Below are positions 21,655 through 34,205 of a stretch of 64,000 nucleotides of DNA, piece after piece. The stretch comes from Agaricus subrufescens (taxonomy: Eukaryota; Basidiomycota; Agaricomycetes; Agaricales; Agaricaceae), in NCBI GenBank assembly GCA_029945375.1, contig CM057059.1:868001-932000 (forward strand). Direction: 5' to 3'. Position 1 is the stretch's first letter. Each line of letters begins with the position of its first letter. The notes beneath the pieces are model-generated. The model saw nothing but the letters and a program-made list of their open reading frames with translations, ran no database searches and was not told the DNA's origin. A program made the position numbers and the translations under genes.

Positions 21655-24600
21655 TCAAGTAGTCCCGCGCGCAAGGGCTTTGAGAGGCAAGATTGTACGA
21701 AGAGTGGTATATGTGAAACGCAATCCATTGTACGATGCCCAAATCAACGATACTGAAAATCCGGGTCAGTTAGTCACAGGGAGGCGATTCTCGTATATTC
21801 AATACTCACGGAAAAGAATTGGAAGCCAGAACACCAATAACATACAATCATCTACGCGACATTCCGGTTAGTTTTAGCAAGCCAGAGAATTAGGAAAGAC
21901 TCACGCTTCTTGTGTCTTTGTTTTTGCTTTTGTTTAGTGGAAGGTTGATACGTATATGCTTTAACCTCCTCAGCAGGCACGGGCGTATCATCATACCCGA
22001 CAGAATGCGGGTGCAACCTTGACGAGGGAGCAGACGACGTTTTTAAGGCAGGTTTTTCATGTGACGGTTCCACCTCTTCTCCGGGACTTGTGTCTGTGGT
22101 TGGAGCAAACGAAGACGCTTTAGCCTTTCCTTTACCCTTGTGAGACTCTTCACCCGTAGACACTTCTTCGACACGAGGTGTATACTGTGGAGGAGGTATA
22201 TCCTCCATAACAGAACCTTGTTGCTGACGAGCAGTAGTGGCAATTGCTAGAGTGAGCCACTTCTCCCAGACAGCCTTCCACTCTCCTACGCTAGGCATCT
22301 TCGTATCTTCAACGCCCTCTGGTTTGAAATTCTCACCGCCCGCGCCGGTTTTCTCCCCGTCACTACCTCCAAGGAATGATGGCCAAGCTGGGGTAGGTAC
22401 AAAGACTGGGAAAACCATCGGAATCTGTGGTAATGAATTCCAAGGCATGCCACCAAAGTCGGGCAGATTTGGAAGTTGAGGTTTGGGGATATTGGTAAGA
22501 CTCGGTAGATTGGGTATGATGCCAGCCGCGGGAGGCAATTGCGCAAAAGTTCGCTGAATGACTTCGACTAGTGATGCTGCCTGTTTGACATCCGCAGGGG
22601 CTTTCTCGTTTGACGATGGTGAGAGCGAGGACAGATCTTTGAGCGAATTACTCTTCATACTATCCGGTTTCACATCTGAGAATAAGGGCGCTACTGGTGG
22701 TGTCGCAGCTCTCGAGACGTTAACAGAACGTCTAGGTGTGCCATGACCAGAAGCCACACTGCCCTTCTTAGAGTTCTGTTTGGCCGCCCGCTTTCGCAGT
22801 ATACTCCGAATGCTCCCTTCATCCTTCCCGTCTTCTTCAACGTCGCCCCACTCGGCTCCCTCCTCTTCATCCTGTTCTGACTCAACATCCCCTTCCTCTC
22901 CATCGTCAGATACCCCACAATATTCCCTACCAATGGAAATGATTCCATCAAAGAGTCCAGGCGCAGCAATTTCCTCCGCCGTCTTTCCAAGCGAATTGAC
23001 AATCTCTCGGTCGGCCCCGGCATGCACTAGAATCCTCGCACATTCCTCAGAACCTACAAGGGCCGCAAAATGCAATGGGGTAAATCCATTTCGATCCCTC
23101 GCATCAATGTCCGCATCATGTTTCACCAAAAATTGCACTAGTGCCGCCAGCTTCATGAATGATGCCAAGTGCAAGAGAGTCTGTCCCGTGGCTGTTGAAT
23201 GTGAAATAGCCTCAGCGGTAGCGATAGCACCCGATGCAAGTTCGCCTTCAAGTGGTGTATCAAGGACGCCCAAAAATTTGAGGACTGTACTCTCAAAGTT
23301 TTCTGTCTCGCCTGCACGAATGAAGAGTAGCGAACGAAGGTCTCGAGCAAAAGTCGTTGACCCAGTCGGTGTGGAAGCGAGTTGCATCAGGTTAGAAACT
23401 GAACCGTTAGAATCCGAGCCGTCATTTCCTGCGTTTCCGCCAACAATCCTCATAGCAACGTTTCTCGCATCTTCAACTTTGCCGGTCATCTTGAGACCGA
23501 CTACTTGAAGGGCGAGTTCCATTCTAAAAACAGAAAAGTTAATTCAATCCAGTGCAGGGACAAGAAGAAGCGCACAAAGCTCGATCCGACTCGTCAAGGT
23601 AAGTAAATATCGAGGGTGGCGCGGTTGGTTGCTCAGGCATTCCTTCAAACCACACCCTTACAGCTCCAGGTTGCGCTTGAGGGGGTAAAAGACACACGAG
23701 TGTGTTATCACTCCACCTCTGGGTTGGGGTTGCTACTGAATCGCCAAATATGCACCTGAGATTCAAATTGACGTGAAAATTGACCCCAAGAACTGTCACT
23801 TCGATGCCACCAAAGGTTGGCCCCATATTCGGAATTAGTCGGTGTATGATCGGCACCTGCATTGCAGCCAAGTTCTGGTTACTCTGATTCGGTTCAAAGA
23901 ACAAAAATGGCATAGGCGCTACCCCTTGAGCCTGGGAAAGTACCATCGCAGGCGTGGGCTGGATCAAAGGCTGGGGTTGGGGTTGTTGCAACATCGGGGA
24001 CGATACTGATTGCACCCGAGATAACGAAATACTCGACTGGTCCATTTGCAGATTAATATCTGGCATGGGCACATCGGAATTGTGATCCAAAGGTGTGGAA
24101 AGGATTTCAGGAGAAGAGGTGTCAGAACTCTGCAGCGAGTGTTGCAGAGCAGGAACGCCAGGAACAAGCGGTCGACCCTGGCCGGGCGCAGCAGCTTCCG
24201 GTGAAGCCAACAAGTTCTGAAGCACAGATGGGGTTGGGGATCTTGTGACAGGAAGCGGAGAGTATGGTGTTGTTGGGGATGGCAAACTCGATAGGCTGCC
24301 TTCCCTGGAGCCACGTCCATGCTTCGCAGATGAGTCATACGGCTTTGGTCTCTTCTTGACGACTCCATTAGTTGCTTTATCCTTGCGTCTTGATGGTCCA
24401 CGTATATCGGACTGTGAGACGTCTTTGCCACCAAAAGACCAATCTGGCTCCGCCCCTGTAGGTGTATTCACGTAGTCAGCCTGCCGACTACTAGCTGATG
24501 CGGTCTTATGATCGTCGGTGATCATAATGGGTTTTGAAACTCCAGTGCCGACCATACGTCCGACATGATCCATCATAGTGAAGCGAATCAAGAAGCCCAC

Positions 24601-25850
24601 TTTCTCCCGATGATGACGACAATAGCAGGTGATGCGCAAAGGCAGTACCACTGAACCAGTGGAGAAATCCAAGACCTCAGCGCAGTTGAATTGGATGATA
24701 CTGTCGGTATCCTCATGTGAGGCTTTTCTGGAGGATTTTCCAGCAGCGTCTTCGCCTGCCGACTCCGAGTCTGAACGAACAGGTCGCACCCTAGCTGCAA
24801 TCTTTTTCGCAACGCGCTTTGCCTATATATTCATTGAGAACTGGGAAAGGGAGAAATGGTAGCATCTACGCACTTCGCGCACCCGACAACTTGAGCAACT
24901 GACGACCGCGATACTGGGAGCACTTGCACAAACTACTTCAGTGATAAGAGTGAGGGTGTCTTGAGGCTCCGCATCTGCAATAAAAACAGAAATTAAGCAA
25001 GCCATAGGATATATTGACCTCTGAGAAAGAAACATACCAATTTTGCCTTGCTTCCGTGTGCGGCGCTTAGTAGATGTACCCGGTGGTAATCTTAACCACT
25101 TCCAAGAACCAACACGATCATATTTGAGTGGGTCGGAGGACGGATTAGCGTCTGCCAAGTCTACGGTGACTCTCACTTGCGTCTCAACTCGTGACTTTGT
25201 TCCTCCCTCTGGTATGCTTGGAAACATAATCGGAAGGCTGAGTGAAAGAAAGCCTAAGAATAACATGAAAGGCAGCATAAAGAACGAGTAACTTACTTGA
25301 AGCATGTCTCTTTTGGGGGGTTTACTACTCGTTGGCTATGACTTGCGCCGTCAAGCTTGCGCGGGAGAGACGCGGGGGGAGGGACGGGTTTTATGCCAGA
25401 TACGGGTCCACTGTTCGAGGGCACCATTAGGTTTGTGGGGCGGAAGTCTGGGATAAATTGATTTGATTGTGGGCTTGTTGAGGGTTCATCTTGGGCTTGC
25501 GGTCGCTGCAGCGAGGGATTGATGGGAAAATGCGTGGAAGGCCTGGGAGAGAATGGGGTCAGAAAATGGGCTGGAGGGGCGCAATGACAGCAGTACTCGT
25601 CAAAAGCATGTTGCTCGAGAAGGTCGTCCAGGCGAAGCATTTGATCGTCCTCGAGCTTGTGAGGGGGGAAGACGGCAGAAGCGGGGCCCCAAGCGGGCTG
25701 TTTCGACTTGGATTGGTGCATGGGGATGAACCAGGAGGCAATAGCATCGATGTCTGCCTGGACAGCGACTGGCTCGAGGGGGTCTGAGGGATCTGGAGTG
25801 TGGGGGGACGGGGAGCGCGAATCCGTGGTCGTCGCGGAAGAGGACGACAT
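21655..25850 (-). CDS. MGA2: MGA2/SPT23-type membrane-anchored transcription factor
   Basis: In yeast this factor sits in the ER/nuclear envelope as a precursor, is clipped by ubiquitin and the proteasome, and turns on the fatty-acid desaturase gene OLE1 and hypoxic genes. Here about 1300 residues are encoded. The start is the ATG at 25850 (MSSSSATTTDSRSP). A conserved N-terminal domain includes SRVETQVRVTVDLAD, WKWLRLPPGTSTKRRTRKQGK, CSSCRVREAKRVAKK and VVLPLRITCYCRHHREK. A Ser/Pro linker leads to an IPT/TIG domain (NMGPTFGGIEVTVLGVNF). Ankyrin repeats follow (GQTLLHLASFMKLAALVQFL, GFTPLHFAALVGSEECARIL). The tail rejoins across two introns to give one membrane helix, MLLVFWLPILF + LSLIWASYNG, followed by ALARGTT. 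Its divergent neighbour is 141 bases away. Confidence 0.92.
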
Positions 25851-25991
25851 GCTGGTGATGCTGCACAGAAGCGCCGAGCTTGGCGCCCTTTGTTTTGACC
25901 CGCTTGCCGGCCGGATATCTGATAAGATAGCCTGCACGTGCCCGCGTGACCTCCGGAATGCCCGAGACGCGATCGCTGCAACGCTTTGGCA
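25851..25991. promoter_or_regulatory. Short bidirectional promoter, MGA2 and Mmc1-like gene
   Basis: Only 141 GC-rich bases separate the divergent ATGs at 25850 and 25992. No TATA box is evident. Confidence 0.5.
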
Positions 25992-28177
25992 ATGCACAGA
26001 TGCATTCCTCCCCTGCCCAGGCGCGCGGCTCGCTCGCTGCGAAATCCCCGGGCGCACCGTGCGTTGGCCAGGCTCTCGACGTCGCGGCCCCTCTGCTCGG
26101 CCTCGCTGGAAACCACCAGACATGAAGCCCTCACATTGCAGCACAAGGTGGAAAACCTTCTGGAAGCCGTCTCTAAAGTAGGCGAAAAGCCTTCGGGCCT
26201 GCCTGGTTCTGTCCAAGTCTGGCGAGACGTTCTATCTGACGCTTTTGAAAATCTTTCTACTGCTGCCGACCGTCCGGCTAGGGTCGTTGGTAAGTCTCGA
26301 ACACTCTGTTCCGTAAGAAGGCTAACCCCATTCCACGCAGTCTTCCCCGTGGACGAATGGTCTGGTACACATGACCTCGTCACAGCTCTGCTAGAGGAAC
26401 CAATATGCTCTGACCACTCCCAAAAAGATGCCCTGAAGAACCGCTGGGAAGGCATAAACTCTTCGGATGGCCTGACAATATCGTGAGCTTCTGAACACCG
26501 ACCCATCTCACGTCGCTCATACAGTTAAAGCGCAAAGTCTGATAACAACGATTCTTCAATTTGCATCACTTCTTCCTTCCTTCGACAATTTTCTGTTCCC
26601 CTGGAGATCACAGAACTCCGCCCATCGTCCTCCTCGGCCGAATTACAACTACCTACGAGCTTTTACAAGGCTGATGTCCCAATTGTTACATTTAATCCTC
26701 TTGCGACACCTCTTTCTACTCTCAAAAATTTGAATGTCCCTTCACATACCGTCTTTATTGCATCACAACCTCCTTACTTGAATGACACCACCCTACAACA
26801 AAACGCTCTTTCTGAGATTCTTCATCAATCACCCCTAGCGCGTCTCCTTTTTGTAGATCCACCTCGTGCTGTTGCGGCTATCCAATCATTCCAATCCAAT
26901 CCAACCTCCACTCTTGCGATTCAACAATACCAAGATAACTTTACCAGCTCAGGAATCCCACTCGTAGTTCAAGCCATACGTGACGCAGTAGATTCTGGTG
27001 CTAAGACCTCATCACCCGCTGCCTACTTGCGCAACAGAACGGCTGTCATCCAATTACGTGACACTTTGAACGCTTTCGGGTCAAGTATTGAGGATATACG
27101 GACACGCCTAAATGACATCAGACAAGGTATCAGTCAGCTCGGCGGAAAAATTGAGGAAGCAAAAATTAGGGTACCCCGCGACATTCTCAGTTCCAACAAC
27201 GGAGTCTCCTCGACCACAGACCAGGATGCAGTCAAAAGTTCATTGACGCTGGCAAAAAAAGAGGTCAAAGAGGTCATGGAGAAGCTGAGCTGGTGGAAGA
27301 CCATTTGGCGCGTGGATGAAATTAGTGGAATTGTGGGTAACGTCGTGGATAGGGTGTGGTGTAAAGATCTAGAAAAGAAGGTTTGTCTTGTCACCGGTTT
27401 TTGACCACCGCTAATATACTCTCAGTTGATCCTACAATCCGGTCGTCTGTCCTGCCTACAACAAGAGTTTACAGAGTCGGCTATAAACCTTGTCGCCCGT
27501 CAAACTTCTACCGTCCCCAACTCTTCCAAGCCTCTTTTCCCGGCCCACGTCCTCAACAACACCCTTTCTCAAATAGTATCATCGCGCACATATACCATTA
27601 CACCCTCAAGCCTCACGTCTCCTATCACAAACCGCAAATCTCAACTCCTCAAATACTCCACAATGCGTTTACACTTCAAAGCTCAAAAGCTCCTACTTGG
27701 AATGTCTATCGGCACCGCTGGTGGCTCTGGCTTCACTTGGGCTGGCTGGATGGGGTACTTAATGCAAAGTGCTGGAGAGTCAGGGACCGGAGTTTGGAAC
27801 ATGGTTGGTATGGGTATGGACCCTACAACTGGTATTGGTCTGGGACTATTAGGTATTGTTGGGAGCATGAGATGGGCGGTGGGCGGATGGGAAAGGGAGA
27901 AGAAGAAATGGTTTGCCGACTGGGAGAGGATAGGACAAGGCCTCGAGAGAGATTTAAAGGTATGCTCTTTTGCTTCCATGAAAAATACCATGCTAACCTG
28001 GGCTAGACAAGGGTTGACGATGTTGTGAGAGAGCAAGTAACTGTCGTTGCCACTAAAGCAAACCAAGGACTTGCTGGGTTGTGCGACAGACGCCAAGACG
28101 AAGTCGAAAAAGTAAACGACGATGTTTCTGAGCTCCGGTCGCAGTTAGAGAATATTATGTCACGGACGCTGGCGTAA
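25992..28177 (+). CDS. Predicted mitochondrial inner-membrane protein, resembles fungal Mmc1
   Basis: About 660 residues. The ATG at 25992 gives an N-terminus rich in Arg, Ala and Ser with almost no acid (MHRCIPPLPRRAARSLRNPR), a strong mitochondrial presequence. A region with VVVFPVDEWSGTHDLVTALLEEP and FLRQFSVPLEITEL follows, and then a helical central part with VIQLRDTLNAFGSSIEDIRT. Two hydrophobic segments lie near the end: LLLGMSIGTAGGSGFTWAGW and IGLGLLGIVGSMRWAVGGWE. They are followed by a coiled-coil tail ending NIMSRTLA. The layout and wording recall the fungal Mmc1 family, distant relatives of dynamin-like proteins. I hold this assignment only moderately, and see no P-loop. One intron needs an AAAG acceptor after 26531 to keep the frame (TIS/AKSDNND). 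Confidence 0.72.
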
Positions 28178-28313
28178 AATTCTATGTGAATCTAATATAC
28201 ATTTGCACCCCCTCTCCTTATTTAAATATTTGCACTCACGTTGAAAAAATGTCGAATGTCCGAACTAGTACAAATCATACCAGTACATACATGCAGATAG
28301 AGATACAGTTAAT

Positions 28314-29327
28314 TTAGGGACTTCTAAAAAGCACTGCTTGTTTAGTTTGTTGCTGTGGTCGCCCAACTGCCTCTCTTCGCGGCTTAGACGCCATTTCTTC
28401 ATCTTCTCCCTCAGAGTCTTCTCGCTCGTCTGCGCTATCATCTCCAATCTCGAACGGTGCCTCCCTGTGTTCTTCTATGCTAGCAAACCGTACGGTCCCC
28501 TTCTTCTTTTCCTTAGGTTTTACTCCAATACCGCCAATACTCACGGGTGCTCGGGTCCGTTGATTGTGTACGGGAAGAAGTTGGGTGCTGAGGTTGTCTA
28601 AATCGTCTTCGAAATCTGATAGAGAGTCGCTGTCTAGTGGCCTGTAGAGTCGATGTATCTCGCGGCGGTAACGATGGTATTTCTCGATATGATATGATAC
28701 GAAAAGGCCGATACTTGAACCAAGGATATTCGCCTAGTCCAAAAGCGTAAGCTGAATGAACGAATGGAAGTGAGGACTAAAAAGAACGCACCGCTACATC
28801 GCCGATCTGGAATTCTTTGTACTGAAGAAGGCAAAGGATGTGAATGAGAGATGTTAATGAGAATGAAGACTAAAATTAGAACGTACGGGTAATGCTGCTT
28901 GTACAAATTCACTCAAAACTCCACCACAAAAGAAACAAGTGAAGGTAGTGAATATGAGGTTGAAGTACCGCCAAAACCACACTCTTCGTGCACTCCTGTA
29001 GACGATAGTCAATCACTGATACTCCTAATGCAAATAGAATAATGATACGCACTCCTCGACATCCACAATGAAGTAAAATACGCCTGTGGCGAGCGCGAAG
29101 CAAATGAAGTGTAAGAGTTTATCGTTGAGGGGTAACGCATGCGAGAAGTTTGTAAAGCCAAGGAAGGCCAGCATGACCATAACCAGACACGTAAACATGA
29201 GAAACCACTTGGCAAGTCGTCAATAAATGCCAGGATGCCAACAAGCAGACAAACATAGGGAGACACTCACTGGCCGTAGGCGTATAGGCAAGTCATATTT
29301 TGGTATATGAAATCGATACGATTTCAT
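28314..29327 (-). CDS. VanZ-like domain membrane protein
   Basis: This is a predicted integral membrane protein of about 230 residues in several exons. The start MKSYRFHIPKYDLPIRLRP is followed by four membrane helices: WFLMFTCLVMVMLAFLGF, LLHFICFALATGVFYFIVDV, YFNLIFTTFTCFFCGGVL and ANILGSSIGLFVSYHI. The H-F-x-C-F-A-L helix and GDVAANILGSSIG match the conserved ends of the VanZ-like family, named for a bacterial teicoplanin-resistance protein whose biochemical role is unclear. A soluble, charged tail of about 100 residues follows, with GTVRFASIEEHREAPFEIG and an acidic stretch. The stop at 28314 follows LFRSP. Membrane and function are inferred. It is divergent from REC114. Confidence 0.82.
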
Positions 29328-29648
29328 AAGGGCGTGCCCGACCTTGACTGATAACCTTTTGTGGGAACTGTCGGAGCTATACGGATACAAGTTCATTGAA
29401 AATTTGATGCTAGAGAGACTGTAGGCTGTAGTTGCGGGTATAATAAGTAGAATGTGAGCCAGAAGCCCAACGTAGTAGGAAGCTATGTGCTGGATAGGAC
29501 CTGAGGTAGGGATCGAGGGTCCGCTAATTAGTCAATGTTTAAACCCTGGGTCGTAGGTAAACAAACCATTTATAGCCTGTCGATCTTCCGCTGACGTGAC
29601 GAACCGCTTATTCGAGCGATCCGAACTCTGCTTCCCAAGATCTCAACA
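29328..29648. promoter_or_regulatory. Divergent intergenic region, VanZ-like and REC114
   Basis: About 320 bases lie between divergent starts. No distinct element is seen beyond ordinary A/T-rich patches. Confidence 0.35.
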
Positions 29649-30924
29649 ATGGCTCATACGACCACTGCCCGCTCAACCTATTCTCTTGTCAATTACTCCA
29701 GGTCTTATCCCGCCGAAAACTCTAGTAATGGAGATTGGCAACATTTTGCGAATCCAGTCCTTCAACTTGTGCTCGATGTGACGAGAGGCGACAAGTTCGA
29801 AGCTCGAAGCGTACGACTCAAGGTCATCTGGACACTACAAAATGGTGGCATTATCACTGTCAATGACAATTCAGAAATAGTACTTGCAAGTCTGGGTGTT
29901 ATATCTGTTTTTACTTTCTGCTGCTTAACTATGACATCCTGCGACTAGGAAGACATCGATCTCCTGGCTTTCTCGTCATTACCTCCTGGAACACTGATGA
30001 ATGTTCCGCTGAAGGCAGTGTATAGAGACACGACTGTTGGCATACGATACCTCTTTCCGGTGGACGCGATCAATACGAGTGTATATATGCGCTTATTCTC
30101 GCCTTCGCGTCTGGTCTTGTGGCTGATTCCTGACAGATCTTTCGCCGATTTCAGATGTCCTTTGTTTCGGAACAGGATACGAACGCATTCATTTCCTCTA
30201 TTCGAGGTGTCTGTCCCTGTAAAATGAGCACTGTTGCCACCTCAAATTCGCAACGACAACCCCACATTCCTACCGCGTCGGTTCCCAATTTTTCTATGCA
30301 GGGGTCTCAATATTCCTATGGTTTGGCGATGCCTGAAACTCAACTATCGATTGAGAATACCACTCAAGCCTATCCTCAAGGCTACCCCAGCGGCCCCCTG
30401 ATGAAAAGTACTCCTACCGCAATCCATACACACGTGCCTCAGCTGTCAACAATGCCACCTCCTCCCGTCCCTTCACAGATCCTTCAAAAAACGTACTCGG
30501 CTCCGGACCTCGACGGAAGCGATACTGCCAGCAGCCAAAATGTAAATCAATCGTCTACACCGCAAATTGCGCCATCGCCACAACTGTCTAGTCAGACGGC
30601 GATGAGTTCCTCCCAAACTTCTGTGTCGGCCCAGCCGATAGATAATACGAATTCTCTATTGGAAGCGGATAAAAGACCAATTCAAGCAGTGCAAGAACCG
30701 TCTCTACATCCCGTGATTTCATCCCTTCAAGAAACAAGCTCCATCTATGATTTGCCTCTCGATGTATTGGAACATGTTGTTGGTGATATCATTCGAGAAG
30801 ATGAATTCGTTTCTTTGGTAAGCAAGTATCAACCTGGTAGGCTTGTTATCTGGATTCGTTGCGCATTCAGGTCGAAAAAATCAGCCATATGTGGAAAATC
30901 AAGACTATTGTGGTCAGTTCGTAA
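29649..30924 (+). CDS. REC114: Meiotic recombination protein REC114 homologue
   Basis: REC114 works with MEI4 on meiotic chromosome axes to promote SPO11 double-strand breaks. The protein is about 358 residues in four exons. The N-terminal PH-like domain has SLVNYSRSY, WQHFANPVLQLVLDV, VIWTLQNGG, then across introns IDLLAFSSLPPGTLM, VGIRYLFP and RRFQMSFVSEQDTNAFIS, ending GVCPCK. These match the conserved signature motifs of the family in order. A long Ser/Pro/Gln linker of about 190 residues follows. The last 40 residues (YDLPLDVLEHVVGDIIREDEF, then VEKISHMWKIKTIV) form the C-terminal helical region that binds MEI4 in other species. The first intron has a weak GTACTT donor. The stop lies 113 bases from the convergent neighbour. 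Confidence 0.85.
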
Positions 30925-31037
30925 TTATTACATGGTCTACATGGAGCCTACCCCCAAGCCCCTGCTAATCTTACTTGTCAATGATACCTTACAATTACAT
31001 GCTTCAGAAACTGGCGGCAAGCCCCAGTGGACAAAAT

Positions 31038-34000
31038 TTAATCATCGACTTTTTCAGGATCAGGGTTAAAGCTTTCTGCGCCACCCATGAAGGCTTCTTC
31101 GTCCCACCCATATCTTTTTTTCAGGCGTTTTGCAAAACTTCTCAGCAACCAAGCTTCAACATACGGTTTGGGATGTGCTGTAAGAAAGTATTTTCAGTGA
31201 GCTCAACACTGGATATCATGGAAACGGCGCACGTTTGTGGAAGGTTATTGGCTTTAAGTGAGAGTAAGTAAAGATAGGGGGAAAATCCAGGGAAAACACG
31301 CACATGGTCATCCTTTCCGGGAGGAATGAACCGCACACTGGAGCCTGCCGTGCTAGGGTCATAATCGAACCCCATTTCCGTCATGAGCTTCATTATGATG
31401 TTAGCCTAGTCTCGCTTTCGGACGAGTAGCAAATCTACCTTCACAAAATCATCCCATCTCATCCCGCTCTTGCCCTGTTTCACATCGTCTGAAGTCCGAA
31501 GTAGTTGGTGCATATAATTGGCTGTTCTTCGAGGCAAGTGCGAAAACCAGCTAACTCTCGCTGCGTTCTGCTCTTCCGCATCTAACTCTGTGTTTTGTTT
31601 ATTAGAATTTGCTACTTTATTCCCTTCCTCCTTTGTAAAGATGGACGGTTGGTCACTGCGGGTCTTTGGCTTTACTTTCTGTGGCTCAATTGATGACAGG
31701 TAAGTGCGTGCAGATTGACCATGGACGTGTGTGGCTGTCTCGAATGCCGGCAAGGCGGCTGGCGAAATCTTCGGTGGTGCTGGTTTAGCCTTGGCTGGCG
31801 TTACTGGCGGTTTCTTCTGTTTAGTAGGTGTAGCCGGAGACTGGGGTCGCTTTACTTCTGGTTCTGGTGCTGGAACAGGCGGCGGTGATGAGGGAACAGC
31901 AGTGTCATGAATATCAAGTTCGGCAGCAGTCGAAATTGAAGGCTTCTTCTTCTTTTTGGGCTTCTTTTTCTTTTTCTTTCCCGGTGCAGGCGGTTCGTCC
32001 TCATCAGTCACTTCTTCGACCGTCGCTTTCTGGCTTGGGGCTGCTTTTAAGGTATAATCAATGCGCCAAGTTCGCTCCGCGTTAAATCCAACGCTTACGC
32101 ATTTTTGCTGATGCCCTCGCTCTGGTTCTGGCGGAAGCACTCGGCACCTTCATTTGGGGACTCGACTGAAAAAGGCGTCCTGTAACCGGTTGGCATCCCT
32201 CATAAACGATACCGTTCAGAACCGACCTTTCAAAGAGCTCAATAGCTTGAGGAACGGGTTAGCATCCTGATTCTCGGTAGTTGTCTTGATCTCCACATTT
32301 AGCTCGATTGAACCAAACCAAGCTTTTTCATGCGCGACGTCCATGGCCTCTCTCAATAATTCCCTAATCTCTGTCTCTTCCTCGGTGTCATACCCACTAT
32401 CATCACTATCACTGTCAAGATAGTCTGCTTCGGAAACCGAATCGTCTTCGGAGCTGTATTCGTCGGAACTGTTTGACACAGTTTGAAGTTCCGGCATATC
32501 TTCGTACTCCGCTTCAGCGAAATTAGCTATGGCCAAAGGTTTCTTTGCTTCTTTCCCAGGCTTTGCTTTGAAACGCCGTACTTTTTTGGTATTTTCCTCG
32601 TCAGAATCATTTCCATTCTCCGGTTGGCTGTAGAAGCTCGTCCATTGAGCGACAATTTCTTGTGATCCCTCGAGTTGCCAGAGATTGTCAATGTCTTTTT
32701 CAGATACCTGAATGTAATTCTAGACGCAATGCATGAATTGTTGGGGGACATGATATGAGATAAGATTTCTGCCTACCTGGTCGATTTTACCCCAGATCTG
32801 TGTAAGCACAATCTTTTTGAAGCTTCTAGTGAGGGGGAAAACTAAATCCTTGAAACTGTTGTACTCTTCAACAGCCTTCGAGGACAGTAGTTGGGCATCT
32901 TTCCACTGGTCAAGTTCCGGTAACTGAATACTTTCCGATGTCCAGTCTTTTGCTTCCGGGGTGAGCAATGGCATCTCTAAGATCTGTTGCAATTCAACAC
33001 ATTCCTTCCTTGCCATTGTCAGGTACCGTCAGACCATTCTCTCATGAAACGCTCACAGATAAGTCACCGACAGCATCCCACATCAACTGAGAAAACCGTT
33101 TGGTATCTTTAGGCGACTCTTCGGCAGCGTCATGTAGAATTTGATAGAGTATGAACCTCGGATAAGGGGCTTGAGGGAAACAAAGTTCAATGACGATAGA
33201 GTCGATGAATGAGAGAGTGGCTTCTCTGAGCTCGGTGTAGTCAAAGATTATATCAGATCCAGTCACTGGGTCCTGGCCCTCTTGTCGCTTGAAATATTTA
33301 GCGTAATGTGCTGGTTAGATCTCCAGATTCAGGTGAGGGGATAGAGACACGAGTTTATCGCAACGCACTGGAGTTCAAGGCCAGTACAGAAAACCTTTGC
33401 TGATTTATCTCCACCATCAGGCCTATTATATGAGTTAACGCGAGATAGAGACTGCGTATTTTCTTGTCATTCCGAAGGACGGCTTTATGATTCTTATTCG
33501 ATAACCCTCGCATGACGAGCTCACGGATGATATTCCTGACAATCTTCCACGCGGAAGTCATCATATACTGGTTATGTATCCTGGAATATGGCAGTGTCAA
33601 TATAGAGAGGCTATACGTAGGCTCATATCTATGAGAATCACTCACCTAGTGGCGATAGTCTTAGCAATATAGCTAGGGTCGTTCTCTCTGTCGGTCTTTT
33701 TTGTATCATAACGCGCCTGTGCTGTGAGTTCCTCTGAGATGATGTTGTAGAACATTTCATTGTCGTGAAGGTTGGATACATCCCCCAAATAAGCTTGGCG
33801 GGAGATTAGATATTGGAGTGGGCGGACGAAGGGTGGCTCACCGTCATACTGCGATTCCGCAATGCGGAGACATTTTTCGATATCAAAGGGCGCTGCCACA
33901 GCTTTGCTTGTTCTGTCGACGAGATCCTCTACAAATTCGGTGGTTCAAAGACCCATGAGCGGCGTGACGGCCAACCTACCAGCAAGTAGATCCAGTTTCT

Positions 34001-34205
34001 CTCTTCCACTGATCTTGGACATCAAGGAGAGGTCACCCCGGGCCTGGACGCCATACTTTCCATTGCGCAACACGAGAGCACGCGAGGTAGTGGGTTTGAC
34101 CTCTCTGAGCTTCTGGGCCTTATCGGCTTCGACAAAGACCTCGCGAGGGCCAAGCTTGACGAGGTCCTTTGACGTAGATTTAGCGCCAGGCCGGGGCTTG
34201 GCCAT
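31038..34205 (-). CDS. Large basidiomycete protein with HicA-like C-terminal domain
   Basis: About 890 residues in about ten exons. The start MAKPRPGAKSTSKDLVKLG leads to an all-helical N-terminal region (REVFVEADKAQKLREVKP, AVAAPFDIEKCLRIAESQYD, FVRPLQYLISRQAYLGDVS) that I know only as a conserved fungal hypothetical. The middle is acidic (SSDEYSSEDDSVSEADYLD), then comes a lysine tract (KKKKKKPKKKKK) and a Pro/Ala linker. The last 130 residues, rejoined over four introns, read MRWDDFVK, LMTEMGFDYDPSTAGSSVRF, PITFHKPHPKP and FAKRLKKRYGWDEEAF. The helix, then G-S-S-V-R-F strand, then x-T-F-H-K-P-H-P strand, then basic helix resembles HicA-type double-stranded-RNA-binding-like folds. That is inference. 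Catalytic status and function are unknown. The exon chain is consistent in phase at every junction I checked. Confidence 0.8.
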
